From positions 1,550,001-1,614,000 of the forward strand of contig CM031552.1 of assembly GCA_018466975.1 (NCBI GenBank): a DNA stretch of 64,000 nt, written 5' to 3'. The translations under genes and the position numbers were made by a program. The notes under the pieces are model-generated. The model did not search any database. It worked only from the letters and a program-made list of their open reading frames with translations, and had not been told where the DNA came from. The stretch is from Sparassis latifolia (taxonomy: Eukaryota; Basidiomycota; Agaricomycetes; Polyporales; Sparassidaceae). Position 1 is the first letter of the stretch. Every line of letters starts with the position of its first letter. Below, piece by piece: positions 12,982-22,477 of this stretch.

Positions 12982-14722
12982 ATGACTCGAGTTGGTAGAT
13001 AAGCCTACTAGGAGTGAAACGGCTTCTGCTTCACAAACTCCATTGCTGTACGATCCATCTGCAGCCTCTGAAATGTTGATCGATCGCGGGAGCAAGATTG
13101 TCATCGTGGGCGCAGGCTGTTTCGGTCTGTCAACTGCGTACCATCTTCTCAAACGCGGCTTTAAGCATATCACTATCCTCGACCGTTCACCCATTCTGCC
13201 CGCTCCAGAAGCTGCGAGCACGGATCTCAGCAAAGGTGCGTAATTCTAGTAGATCCTCGATTATGGTGATGCTCATTTGCATGGTCAGTCGTGCGCAGCG
13301 CGTATGCGGACCCGTTCTACTCAGACCTTGCACGTGAGGCCATCGCGGCCTGGAAGAACAAAGATGAATGGGCGGACAGCTATCGCGAGTGCGTCCTCAG
13401 CCCCATTGCCCCTCCTTGATTGTCTTTCACCACTAATAGGTCAGGAGTCGTGGTGGTCTTCAAGAGCTCAGGGGAATCATACAACGATTACGCGTTCAAG
13501 AACGATGTTGCGGGTGGAGCGCCCGTACAGCGGCTAGAGAACGCCGCTCAGTTACGTGCCGCGTTCCCAGGAGCACCCACCGTATCCTTTGACGGATGCG
13601 CGGGGTACCTCAACCGCGACGGCGGCTGGGCCCTGGCCGCGCAGGGTGTGCAGTTGCTGATGGCACGGGTTGAGCAGTTGGGGGCGAGGGTCCTCGCGGG
13701 AAGGCATGTCGTCGAGCTTATGTGCTCTGGCGCGCGTACAACAGGTGTGCGTTGTGCGGATGGATTTGAATTCCCTGCGGACCTCGTCGTGCTATGTGCT
13801 GGCTCTTGGACTTCAGCGAGCTTTCCCGGCCTTGATCTCGGGCAGAAGTGTGTGGCGACTGGGTATGTTAGTGTCTGCTGCCTGCCTGTCGAAGCGTTCA
13901 CGAGACTAAGCGATGTGCGCAGGCAGTCCATCGCGTTGATCCAGCTCTCGCCCGAGGAGGTGGAACAGTACCGCTCGTGCCCCGTGTACATGAACAACAT
14001 GGATGAGTTCTACTGTTTCCCTGTGGGTGCCGTGCCTCTTTCCTACCTCTTCCGGTGTAACTGAGTATGCATGCACAGCCGAATGACGAGGGGATATTCA
14101 AGATCGCCACTCACCGCGCCGGGTACACGAACATGAAGCCGACGTCTGCAACGCCAGTGTCTACTCCGGAGTTTGTGCGCTCCGCCGACGACAAAGGCTC
14201 GCGCATTCCGAAGGAGGCGGTCGCCGACCTGCGGGCGTCGCTCGCGAAAATCTACCCGGCGCTCGCCGCGAAATCGTTCGTGAGCACGCGGCTCTGCTGG
14301 TGCGTCTCCTCAGCGGTTTGTGTCTTTGCTGTGGCGTCAGCTCAAGAGTGGTCTCGCCGATAGGTATACGGACTCGCCGGACGATAATTGGGTGATTGGA
14401 TACCATCCCGCTGACGCAGGCGTGATGCTCGCGACAGCCGGGAGCGGGCATGCGTACAAGGTATTCTACGCTGTCCTCTCGGGTCTATTTCCACCACGAT
14501 GCTTAAATGGTCGTTCTCCCGCAGTTCCTCCCTGTCATCGGTCGCATCGTGGCCGACGCCATCGAGGGAAAGCTCGAGTCTGAACTGATGAAGAAGTTTG
14601 CATTCGACCGTGATGATGGTTACGAGGGCACAATGAGGAGAGCAAGCAGGGGCGGTGATAGGAAGACGCTGGATTTGAATGATTTGTGTGCACCCGAGGA
14701 CTTACTGCCGATGCATGTCTGA
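12982..14722 (+). CDS. FAD-dependent amine/amino-acid oxidase (sarcosine or pipecolate/saccharopine oxidase type)
   Basis: Eight exons (12982-12994, 13065-13235, 13289-13388, 13440-13862, 13923-14022, 14079-14299, 14364-14460, 14525-14722) give 440 residues, the usual family length. Near the N-terminus VIVGAGCFGLSTA is the GxGxxG dinucleotide-binding motif, with the acidic end of the second strand in ILDRS. The stretch KVVRSAYADPFY matches the conserved segment after the first fold. RLCWYTDSPDDNWVIGYHP carries the Cys that in sarcosine and fructosyl-amino-acid oxidases holds FAD covalently, followed by GSGHAYKFLPVIG near the C-terminus. The family oxidises secondary amines to imines, making H2O2. 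The Lys typical of fructosyl-amino-acid oxidases before the IQL strand is replaced (ATGQSIALIQLSPEE), which favours a pipecolate/saccharopine or sarcosine oxidase-like substrate. A 13-nt first exon fits phase and family N-termini; Met at 13073 is the alternative start. There is no clear signal peptide. Confidence 0.82.
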
Positions 14723-15019
14723 GGGCTACAAAGCGCGTTGAAACCCAAAACAATTTAAGGCTGTAAATTCACGGTACCTGTCGCACTAGGCGCGTCCAAG
14801 AGAAAGTCGACCACTCCGTCCTACTCAAAGTAAGTGCCAGTGAGATCAACTTCAGCTGGAACTTGGTGTTGTCCGTGGTTCTCTCTGCATCCTCACAACG
14901 AACATTTTGGTTCCTTTGCAACATCCTTACTTCAATCTCATAACCCATGACCGGAGCTTTCGTTGGGACAGCTGGACTTTCCTTTATCTGTCACTGAGAT
15001 CACCACTTGAGAAATATCA
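14723..15019. other. Intergenic region between the oxidase and HRI1 genes
   Basis: This 297-bp gap has no open frame of interest. It should contain the oxidase 3' end and the HRI1-like promoter; no TATA box is obvious. Confidence 0.5.
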
Positions 15020-15815
15020 ATGGGCGTGCCAAACGTCTCCGAGCGTCGCTTCATTCGCTGGGTACGTACAACCATGCCGATCTCTTGAACTTGTGGTCGA
15101 CCATGTAGCTGTGCTGTAGGTCCCAGAAGATCCGTCAGAACCAACTTCGACCCTCGTACTGACGTCCGAGCACTCATATTTTGTGGATATTCGCGTTCTC
15201 AAGGATTCAGTACGTGATGCTGCCGATACTGCTGGCATAGACTGGGCGTTCGCGGGATCGTCAGTATCGAGACCGGCGCACGAAGAGAAAGGATGCATTG
15301 TTCCCGCGCACAGCGTGTGGACGCACTGGGTCGACTCTCGTGTTCCTTACGACGGAGAAGCATCGAGCGACGAGGGCAATATGTGGACACAGCCGGATGG
15401 AGACGTGCTGGAGAAAGGAAGCATGGTGCGACCGGAGACGGGACATTTGACGGAATACGAGGAGTTATGGGCGGATGTGGACGTCCAGCGGACAGGTGAC
15501 GACCTGAAGAAGGTGTGTGTTGTGTTAACGGTGGATGATCCTACGCGTCGTGCGAGAGGCATGGTCGTACGGGTTGGGCAGTGGTGCCAAGGAATTACCA
15601 AAGTTGGAGGCGAATTGTTGATCGAAAGATGGAAGTACGGAATGGGGGAGGTGCTCCTCACAGAAAGCTCATGCTGGAGCCGAATTTTCAAGATTGGACA
15701 ACCAAGCTTAGACCTACCGTGTTTCGCAACGTTCATACCAGAACGCGTCTCGATTGGCCATGTTTTCGACGCTGGTGACCTGCAGTGGCGGGTTACTGAA
15801 AAGTCCGAGTGGTAG
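15020..15815 (+). CDS. HRI1-like protein
   Basis: Exons 15020-15061 and 15120-15815, with a 58-nt intron (GTACGT..TGTAG), give 245 residues. The N-terminus runs RFIRW, then EDPSEPTSTLVLTS, then YFVDIRVLK. Later come IDWAFAGSS, a HSVWTHWVDSR segment and a long beta-rich second half with CVVLTVDD. This is the arrangement I associate with the fungal HRI1 family, whose yeast member was found as a Hrr25 (casein kinase I) interactor; its biochemical role is unknown. The usual family size is about 240 residues, so the gene appears complete. The start is the first ATG of the exon whose donor restores the conserved PSEPTS segment. It is probably cytosolic: no signal peptide or membrane span. Confidence 0.7.
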
Positions 15816-16320
15816 GCGAAGGCAGATTCTCAATCAACGTATGTACCTATCTCTCGTCGTTTTCACGATCTCATATGACCACAACTTATAGCATGTGGTT
15901 TGGCTCTGTCCAAGAAGGCGGATAGCTTTCGGAATATTCTTGCAGCTGCCAAATGATGCAGCATCTTTCGTTGCCAACCCTGTGGTCTCTCATACTCGGC
16001 GTTTTGCCGAAACCATCCTCTGTCGTATACTCGAGCTTTCGGTCCTCGACTTTCTCTCACCTACATGCTTACTCGCCCCATACTTGTGATCTCGAGCGTG
16101 CTCACTTTCAATTAAGATTCTGACTCAGACCTCTATTCCCTTCCTTCGCTCGCTCGGACTTTCCTTGAAGACTTGCATGCCCTGGTCAGATACGTTCTCG
16201 AGGTCCGGTGCTGTTATGTGCAACTAACAGGAACAAGCTTCGAAGCTACCGCTGCTTGCAGAGATGCTCAGGAAGAGCAATAGCGAGCGGGTTGAAAGGG
16301 AGGTAAGTTACGCGTCGTCG
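15816..16320. other. No recognisable gene
   Basis: About 0.5 kb downstream of the HRI1-like gene with only short frames (at most 65 codons) and no domain. Confidence 0.5.
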
Positions 16321-16668
16321 GTTATCCCGCCACTTACAGGACAGTGTCGGCTCTGTTCAGACTGGTGTTACGTCGCTCTGTTCACAATCGACATCATTTA
16401 CTCTCAGACTGCTCCGCAAAAACGCGCCAAGACGTTTGTAGGTCTGCCGCCGTATTAATCCACGCCATATTAATCCCAACTCCTTCAACGTATGTCTTCA
16501 AATTCTCATCCAATTATACATATGCCATCTTCCTGGGCGTTTCTACCTTCCGGTACTGTTGTCGTATGGTTGCATATCATGGGGTGATCCCGTCATGAAA
16601 AGACCGTCTATCTGGAGTTCTGTGCCCAGGCTTTTGATACCAGATGACAGGTCTTCTGGTGTGGTTCT
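16321..16668. repeat. 0.33 kb dispersed repeat, copy 1
   Basis: It begins GTTATCCCGCCACTTACAGG and ends near a TTTTGATACCAGATGACAGG block. It aligns over its length with 18169-18498 in the same orientation, with many substitutions and a few indels. The copies flank the poly-Q gene. No terminal inverted repeats or target duplication are visible, and neither copy keeps a shared long frame. Confidence 0.75.
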
Positions 16669-17033
16669 CGTGCTGGTCTAAAGCTGAACACCTTCGTTTT
16701 CCTGTCAGCACCAATGGCTGCTCTAGCACTTCGGTCAGTATTGAGTCGGATGCGCTGGCAGTAGCGATGGTCATTCACGAGCTTGTATTTCGCAGTAAAG
16801 TCGAGAGTTTTCTGCCATGACAATCCCCTATGGCAGGTACTTGTAATATGCTAATTCTGTGCGACATAGTGTAAGATCGGCATATTGTACATACTCAAAC
16901 TAAAGGATCTTGAGGCATTATGCCTCCGCTTGCCTGCGAAGACTGTTCCGTCGGTAAGAGACATTTACAATACATCTCACGTTCTACTTTACAATCCAAA
17001 AAACCACGTTCTATAGTCAAGATCTGCCCATCG

Positions 17034-17735
17034 TCAGTATGCCCTTATGCCACATCCAAGATAATCCAACAGTTGCTGGCGCCGCTGCACAACGGTAGGC
17101 TGGCCAGGAAGAGCTGGCAGTACTAGCGCTGTCGCTAACGTCTGGCAGTTTGGCACTGATGGGCAGTTTTAGTCAAATACCTAATGAACTTCAGATCCAG
17201 ATTTACCTGTCAACGTAAGCAACTGCTCCTTTGTAGTAGGAGGGTGAGCTGGAAGTGCTACTCCAGGCGGGTAGCGCAGCGGAGCTTCCTGAGACGCATT
17301 GGCATTCTGAAGACGCAATGGCAGAAGTTCCGCACTGAAGCAGTGAATAAATTAGTAGAGACCATCAGAGATAAGATGCGACACTCACTCTGCCAGCAGA
17401 CGATTCTGACCGTTGATGACCTGCTGCACCTGCTGCTGAATCTGAACCTGCATCTGCTGAATCTGCTGCTGGAACTGATTCTGCATCTGCTGCATCTGCT
17501 GCTGGAACTGATTCTGCATCTGCTGAATCTGCTGCTGAACCTGAACCTGCATCTGCTGGAACTGATTCTGCATCTGCTGATTCTGCTGCTGGTTCTGCTG
17601 CTGGAGCTGCTGGAGCTGCTGTTGGAGCTGCTGCTGCGCGGGTGGAAGCGGGGCGGTCGCAACCAGGGTAACCTGCCCCGCCAGCGCAGTAAGGCTCTGG
17701 GCAATGAGATTATAGTCGGGATTCTGGTGAGCCAT
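17034..17735 (-). CDS. Glutamine-rich (poly-Q) coiled-coil protein
   Basis: Three exons read right to left (17735-17389, 17334-17207, 17155-17034) encode 198 residues, with introns of 54 and 51 nt carrying GTGAGT and GTAAAT donors. The N-terminal 25 residues (NPDYNLIAQSLTALAGQV) resemble the start of a large family of uncharacterised Agaricomycete proteins. Residues about 30-105 are nearly all Gln with regularly spaced Met, Phe, Val and Ile (QMQNQFQQ units), which would form a coiled coil. The C-terminal exons give a conserved-looking tail, with PPTTKEQLLTLTVPNC, then LVLPALPGQP and a final QQLLDYLG. The function of the family is unknown. The antisense frame here is Leu-rich only because it complements Gln codons. 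No signal peptide or membrane span. Confidence 0.7.
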
Positions 17736-18168
17736 TCTGCATCGGACAATGTTGAACGACGATCGGTAGTACAGTGGTGCAGAGGGGCCTACCTAGCGTT
17801 TAGGGTTCTTACTGTTACGGTGTCTGGAAGAGAGATGGTGGCGATCTGAGAGGATCAAGGATGAACCGTGACACTGTCACACACACGCGTCCATCAAGAC
17901 TGTCGCTAAGTTAGCGGCTCAGGCTCCCTGCCTCTGATTGACTTCGGTGCGGTCACGTATTGCCTTGCAATTGCTATGTAAGAGTAGCTCTGGGTTAACC
18001 AAGTGGAACTTCCAACCGCTCAGATACAGTCATTTCGAAGACCAGAATCGCGTTCATTCGACTGGTACCGTGATCGTGATCTCGGCGTCTTGCCCCGTAG
18101 TCGTTGTTTCCTAACTTATGTGTTCTACGGAATGTGATTCCGCCATGGACTTGGAATCATTGACGACC
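17736..18168. other. Upstream region of the poly-Q gene
   Basis: About 430 bp with no open frame of interest. It should hold the leftward promoter of the poly-Q gene; no clear TATA box is seen. Confidence 0.4.
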
Positions 18169-18498
18169 GTTAACCCGCCACTTACAGGACAGTGCCGGCT
18201 CTGTTCAGACTGGTGTTACGTCGCTCTGGTCACAATCGACATCATCTGCTCTCAGACTTCTTCGCAGAAATGCGCCAAGACGTTCGTGGGTCTGCCGCGG
18301 TATGTATTGATTCCAACTCCTCGACGTGTGCTTCAAATTCGTCCCCAATTATATATTGTTCTCCTGTGCGTTTCTACTTGCCGATGCGGTTGTCGTCGGT
18401 CGCATCTCATGGAGTAATCTCGTCATCAAAAGATCATATATCTGGATTTCTGTGCCTAGGCTTTTGATACAAGATGACGGGTCTTTTGGTGTCGTTCT
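18169..18498. repeat. 0.33 kb dispersed repeat, copy 2
   Basis: It begins GTTAACCCGCCACTTACAGG and follows copy 1 (16321-16668) block by block, including the CTCTGTTCAGACTGGTGTTA core and the TTTTGATACAAGATGACGGG end. Same orientation as copy 1. Confidence 0.75.
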
Positions 18499-19501
18499 TT
18501 GACACGAACTTCCAGTCTTCGCGCTGGCGATGGGTTACGCCACACTGCTTACGTGTCAGCATCGATCTCGTGCGGCTGGATTCATATGATTAGGAGGCCC
18601 TCCTGGTATAGTCGGCAAACTTCCATTTCAATGCGATTCATCCACAATGGAAGCCCCACCAGGCCAGAAGTCCCAGCGAGCCTCGAGGTATTTGGACAGC
18701 GACGTACTTGACGCAAAGGCCCCATCGGTTGATGGATGGATCACAAATCCGCACGTTGTCACATGCAGACACCGCTCAAACCGGCCTTCGTAGTTGGCCT
18801 GACTTGACGGACCGTGACATCGCACAGCTTAGCGCTGTAAGCTGTTCGAAATTTGTTTGTTTTACGTCCTTCTGACTTTCCCATCATGTCAGCGACGGTG
18901 ACTCGCTGCAATTCGATTCTGAACGATTAGGAATATTCAACTATTCCTGGTCGCTCCCTGGCACGACCATTAAATGAGATGCGGGATTGTCACGTCTGTA
19001 TGTATTCACCTCTTTGTTTCCTGTGTGCTAATGTGAGATCGCATCAAGTTGTGTGGTACGAGTGTATCCACATTGAATGCAGGCAATCCTTACCATTGTC
19101 ATGCGTACAGATCATCACAGGAAGACTCAATGAGACTCGATCACGATGCACCTATACCTGGTATAGAAGGACCAACTTGGAGCTCTGGACCAATGCTGCT
19201 CGGACTCGTTCAAGAATCCCATGACCGTCTACTGCACACGCCTACTAATCATGATATACTCGGAGACATGCTTCTCTTCCGACGAAGGAAACCTAAGGTC
19301 ATTTGATTTCATTTGCGGCATCCGTGTCAACTCTCATGTCCTTACCGATTTGTGTGAATAAGTCACAATCACTTGGATGCTGCGACCACAGAGCAGAGCA
19401 TGCAAGATTAGGAGTGTCGTCTGATAATATATAAGGAGTTGTAGGCTGGGCCGCTGGGGTACATCTCTCACGACACCCGTCGAATCAGGCCCTCCGGTTA
19501 C
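18499..19501. other. No recognisable gene
   Basis: About 1 kb with frames of at most 85 codons on either strand and no domain. The last 60 bp before 19502 should hold the 5' UTR of the monooxygenase; AATATATAAGG at about 19426 is a reasonable TATA candidate, 75 bp before its ATG. Confidence 0.45.
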
Positions 19502-21341
19502 ATGTCGAATTCACGCCCTCCAGCTGCCAAACCCAAGTTTCGGGTGGCCATATGGTGCGTATTCTTCATTGCCTGTAAATACGTCATGTTGAATCTCCGA
19601 AACGAACTGTGACTATTAGTGGGGGTGGGATGGGAGGTCTCGCACTTGCCAGCACCCTCGGCTGCTATGCACATCCGGACTTTCCGCTCGAGGTGCATCT
19701 GTACGAAGCAGCGACAGAGATCTCCACGGTCGGTGCTGGGATCTCCGTCTGGCCGCGCACATGGAGAATCCTAGAACTTCTGGGACTGCGTGACCAGGTT
19801 GCAGGTGCCTCGGTCGAACCACCGACGGCGAAAGAGAGTAAGTGGTAGTGCCGTCTATCTGTTCTGGCTGATGAATGAACCACCGTTTGCAGAGATTGGC
19901 TTCACTTTGAGGAAGTCAGATCGGTTAAATGATCCGTTCATCTTTCACGAATTAATGGTGCCCAGTGAGTATCCGCAGATCGAGTCCTGACGCAAGTAAT
20001 TTACAGTACCAGATGGCTCTACGACGATGCATCGCGCGGACATGGTTGACATCCTCAGGAGCAATGTTCCACCGTCCTATTCGATCCATACGTCGAAGCA
20101 GCTCCTTCGGTATTCCGAGGTGATAGACGCACAGAGTGGCCAGGCTGTTCTCAAATTGCATTTCCTCGACGGTTCAACGGCGGAGACGGACGTATTGATT
20201 GGAGCAGATGGCATACAGTCCGCCACCCGTGCCTCGCTCTATGACATCGCCCATGCACGGGAATGTGCTCTTGGAGAGGACAGAAGTGCCTGCGCACGGT
20301 GTGCTGCTGCGACTCCGAAATGGAGCGGGACCCTTGTATACCGGTGTCTCATTTCTACTAAGAAGCTGAGAGAGAAGAACCCTCAGCACAGTGCCACAGG
20401 CCTCACGCTTTCGGTTCGTTTATTTTTCGATTCTCGAACATGGTGTTGATGCTACTGACCGTCAGTACTGCGGGAAAGGAAGGGTACGTACGCCAAGCTC
20501 CCTACAGAATTAATGCCAATGCCTCTTGTCAGCATATTATAACGTATCCAGTCTCCCAAGGGCGACTCGTGAACGTCGTTGCACTTTATACCATTCCTGG
20601 AGCAGAAGGGAAAACATACAATGAGGAATGGGTTCAAAACGTATCCAAGGAAGAAATCGTGGAGAAATACGTCGGATGGGAGCCAGAAGTCCAAGAGCTG
20701 CTTCAGGTAAGAAGGATGCCTCACCGTTCATTCTGAACCTGATTGATGGAAGCAGTGCGTGGAAGCGCCTTCGCGATGGGCCATTCATGTCATGGACGCT
20801 TTGCCGTTCAGCGTTGCGAATAAGGTGGCGCTCCTGGGAGACGCGGTTCGTGTTCCCTGAATTATCTAGCTACAGACACTCGTTGACGAATCCATAACCA
20901 AGGTGCACGCCATGATGACTCACCAAGGCTCTGGAGCTGGCCAAGCTATCGAGGTTCGCATCTTGTACTGAAATTGACTGTGGCTATGGTTCACTGGACA
21001 CGCACGTACAGGACGCATATATCCTTGGTCGACTTCTCGCGCACCCGCACACGACTCTGGCGCTGGTGCCCGACATCCTGCGAATCTATGAGAGCATTCG
21101 CCTTCCGTTCGCCAGCGGCGTTGCTCGGACAATTCGAAATACGGTGCGGCTATACGAATTCAACGCGCCAGGGCACTACGATGGAACGGCGCCCAATGGG
21201 GAGGCAGAGAGACTGCAGCTGCAGGCTCTCGGTGAAGTCGTTCGCGAGCAGTGGAAGTGGCAATGGCAGGATCCGTTCGATCTGCAGTGGGAGCAGGCAG
21301 AAGTGGCATTGGAGCACCTGGTTCGAAAGGAAATTAGATAA
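19502..21341 (+). CDS. FAD-dependent monooxygenase (salicylate-hydroxylase type)
   Basis: Nine exons (19502-19554, 19620-19837, 19893-19964, 20007-20413, 20466-20483, 20533-20706, 20756-20845, 20903-20953, 21012-21341) give 470 residues. RVAICGGGMGGLALAS near the N-terminus is the GxGxxG FAD motif. HRADM is the conserved substrate-side Arg motif, GADGIQSATR is the DG fingerprint of aromatic hydroxylases, and VALLGDAVHAMMTHQGSGA is the second FAD (GD) motif. Class A flavoprotein monooxygenases of this type hydroxylate aromatic or polyketide rings with NAD(P)H and O2 in the cytosol. The fifth exon is only 18 nt; it supplies the Tyr-Cys-Gly-Lys step before HIITYPVSQGRLVN. All junctions keep phase. 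Substrate cannot be inferred. An oxidase (13 kb) and an MFS transporter (22.5 kb) are nearby. Confidence 0.85.
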
Positions 21342-22477
21342 CACGTCTGTCCTAGGCTCTAGTCAATTCAGCGTATATCGAACCGTGGAGACCGGGCGCG
21401 CCACGGATAGTGATACCAACTCTTTTCCTACAAAATGGCCAGCTGAAAATCAAGTTCGCAACCATAAATCACATCTGCAAGTCGTGTGGTGCATCGTCTT
21501 CATGAACAGGGAAAAAAACATGCGGGTCAAAAATTTTCACCTGAGCTCTTCAAGACGACGGTTACTGCACCAGTTGTACAATCGTGAATTCCTCAGTCCT
21601 CCCTTAAATTCTTCTTGATAATGAACCTTCCTCGATATACACACCCTCAGGCCTCAACCTTGACCATGCTGAATATTGACACGCATGCAATGCTATCCGA
21701 GGAAATATCGCCAGAAGAGACATGTATTAATCAAAAGCAACCAACCTAAGAAACATAACTACACAACCCAAGCAAATAACAGGAAACACGCAAGAGATAA
21801 TCCATCAGACGTACGCCCAGCTCGCTGGCCCGCTGCCCGCATCACTCTTCCGAGGATGCAGGAAGACGAACCAAACGTCCTCGAGTCCGCACGAAGCAGA
21901 CATGTTCTCGGTATAACGAGCGGGCGCGGCTGTCATCGACTGGATTTGAAGGATGTGGCACGTGTAAACATGCGAGACTCGAGTTAGAAACTATAAAATA
22001 GATCCTAGCTGAGTATGTTCTGAGGAAACAGGGACGTTGGCGGGAGGACTTTATAGCGCGCAGTTTAGGGCCGGTTGCGCGCGGAGCGCGGCGCCAACAC
22101 AACGGCCACCGCGCCTTCGCCGACATCAAATACTGCAATACTTAAGTACTTGCATACCTTGGCTAGTTCTCCTACTTTCCTTTTAATTGCAAGCGATGTA
22201 CATATATCGCCTTTATACGAGATCCTGAAATCCCGTTTCACGCTTTACTTCGAATTCATGTACGCATCCGCTACGTGTAGACAAATATCTCCTGTGGTAT
22301 GTATGGCTCGTACCTCCCCTCCCAATCGCCACCCTCCGTACTGTTTTATGGCGTCCAATACACATACATTACAGTGCGAATACGAGCAGTGCTACGCATA
22401 GCATTATCATAGGTTGTATACACTACAGTCTAGTCCCGGTCTATCCAGTCTCAGCGCGAAGCAGCTAATCACAGCGA
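21342..22477. other. Intergenic region between converging genes
   Basis: The monooxygenase and the MFS gene converge here. The 1.1 kb between them has no convincing frame; it should contain both 3' UTRs. Confidence 0.5.

Noticed and set aside
13548..14000. 150-codon minus ORF
   Set aside because: A shadow of the FAD oxidase exons on the other strand.
17184..17849. 221-codon Leu-rich plus ORF
   Set aside because: The antisense of the glutamine codons of the poly-Q gene. Its Leu-Leu-Leu repeats are an artefact.
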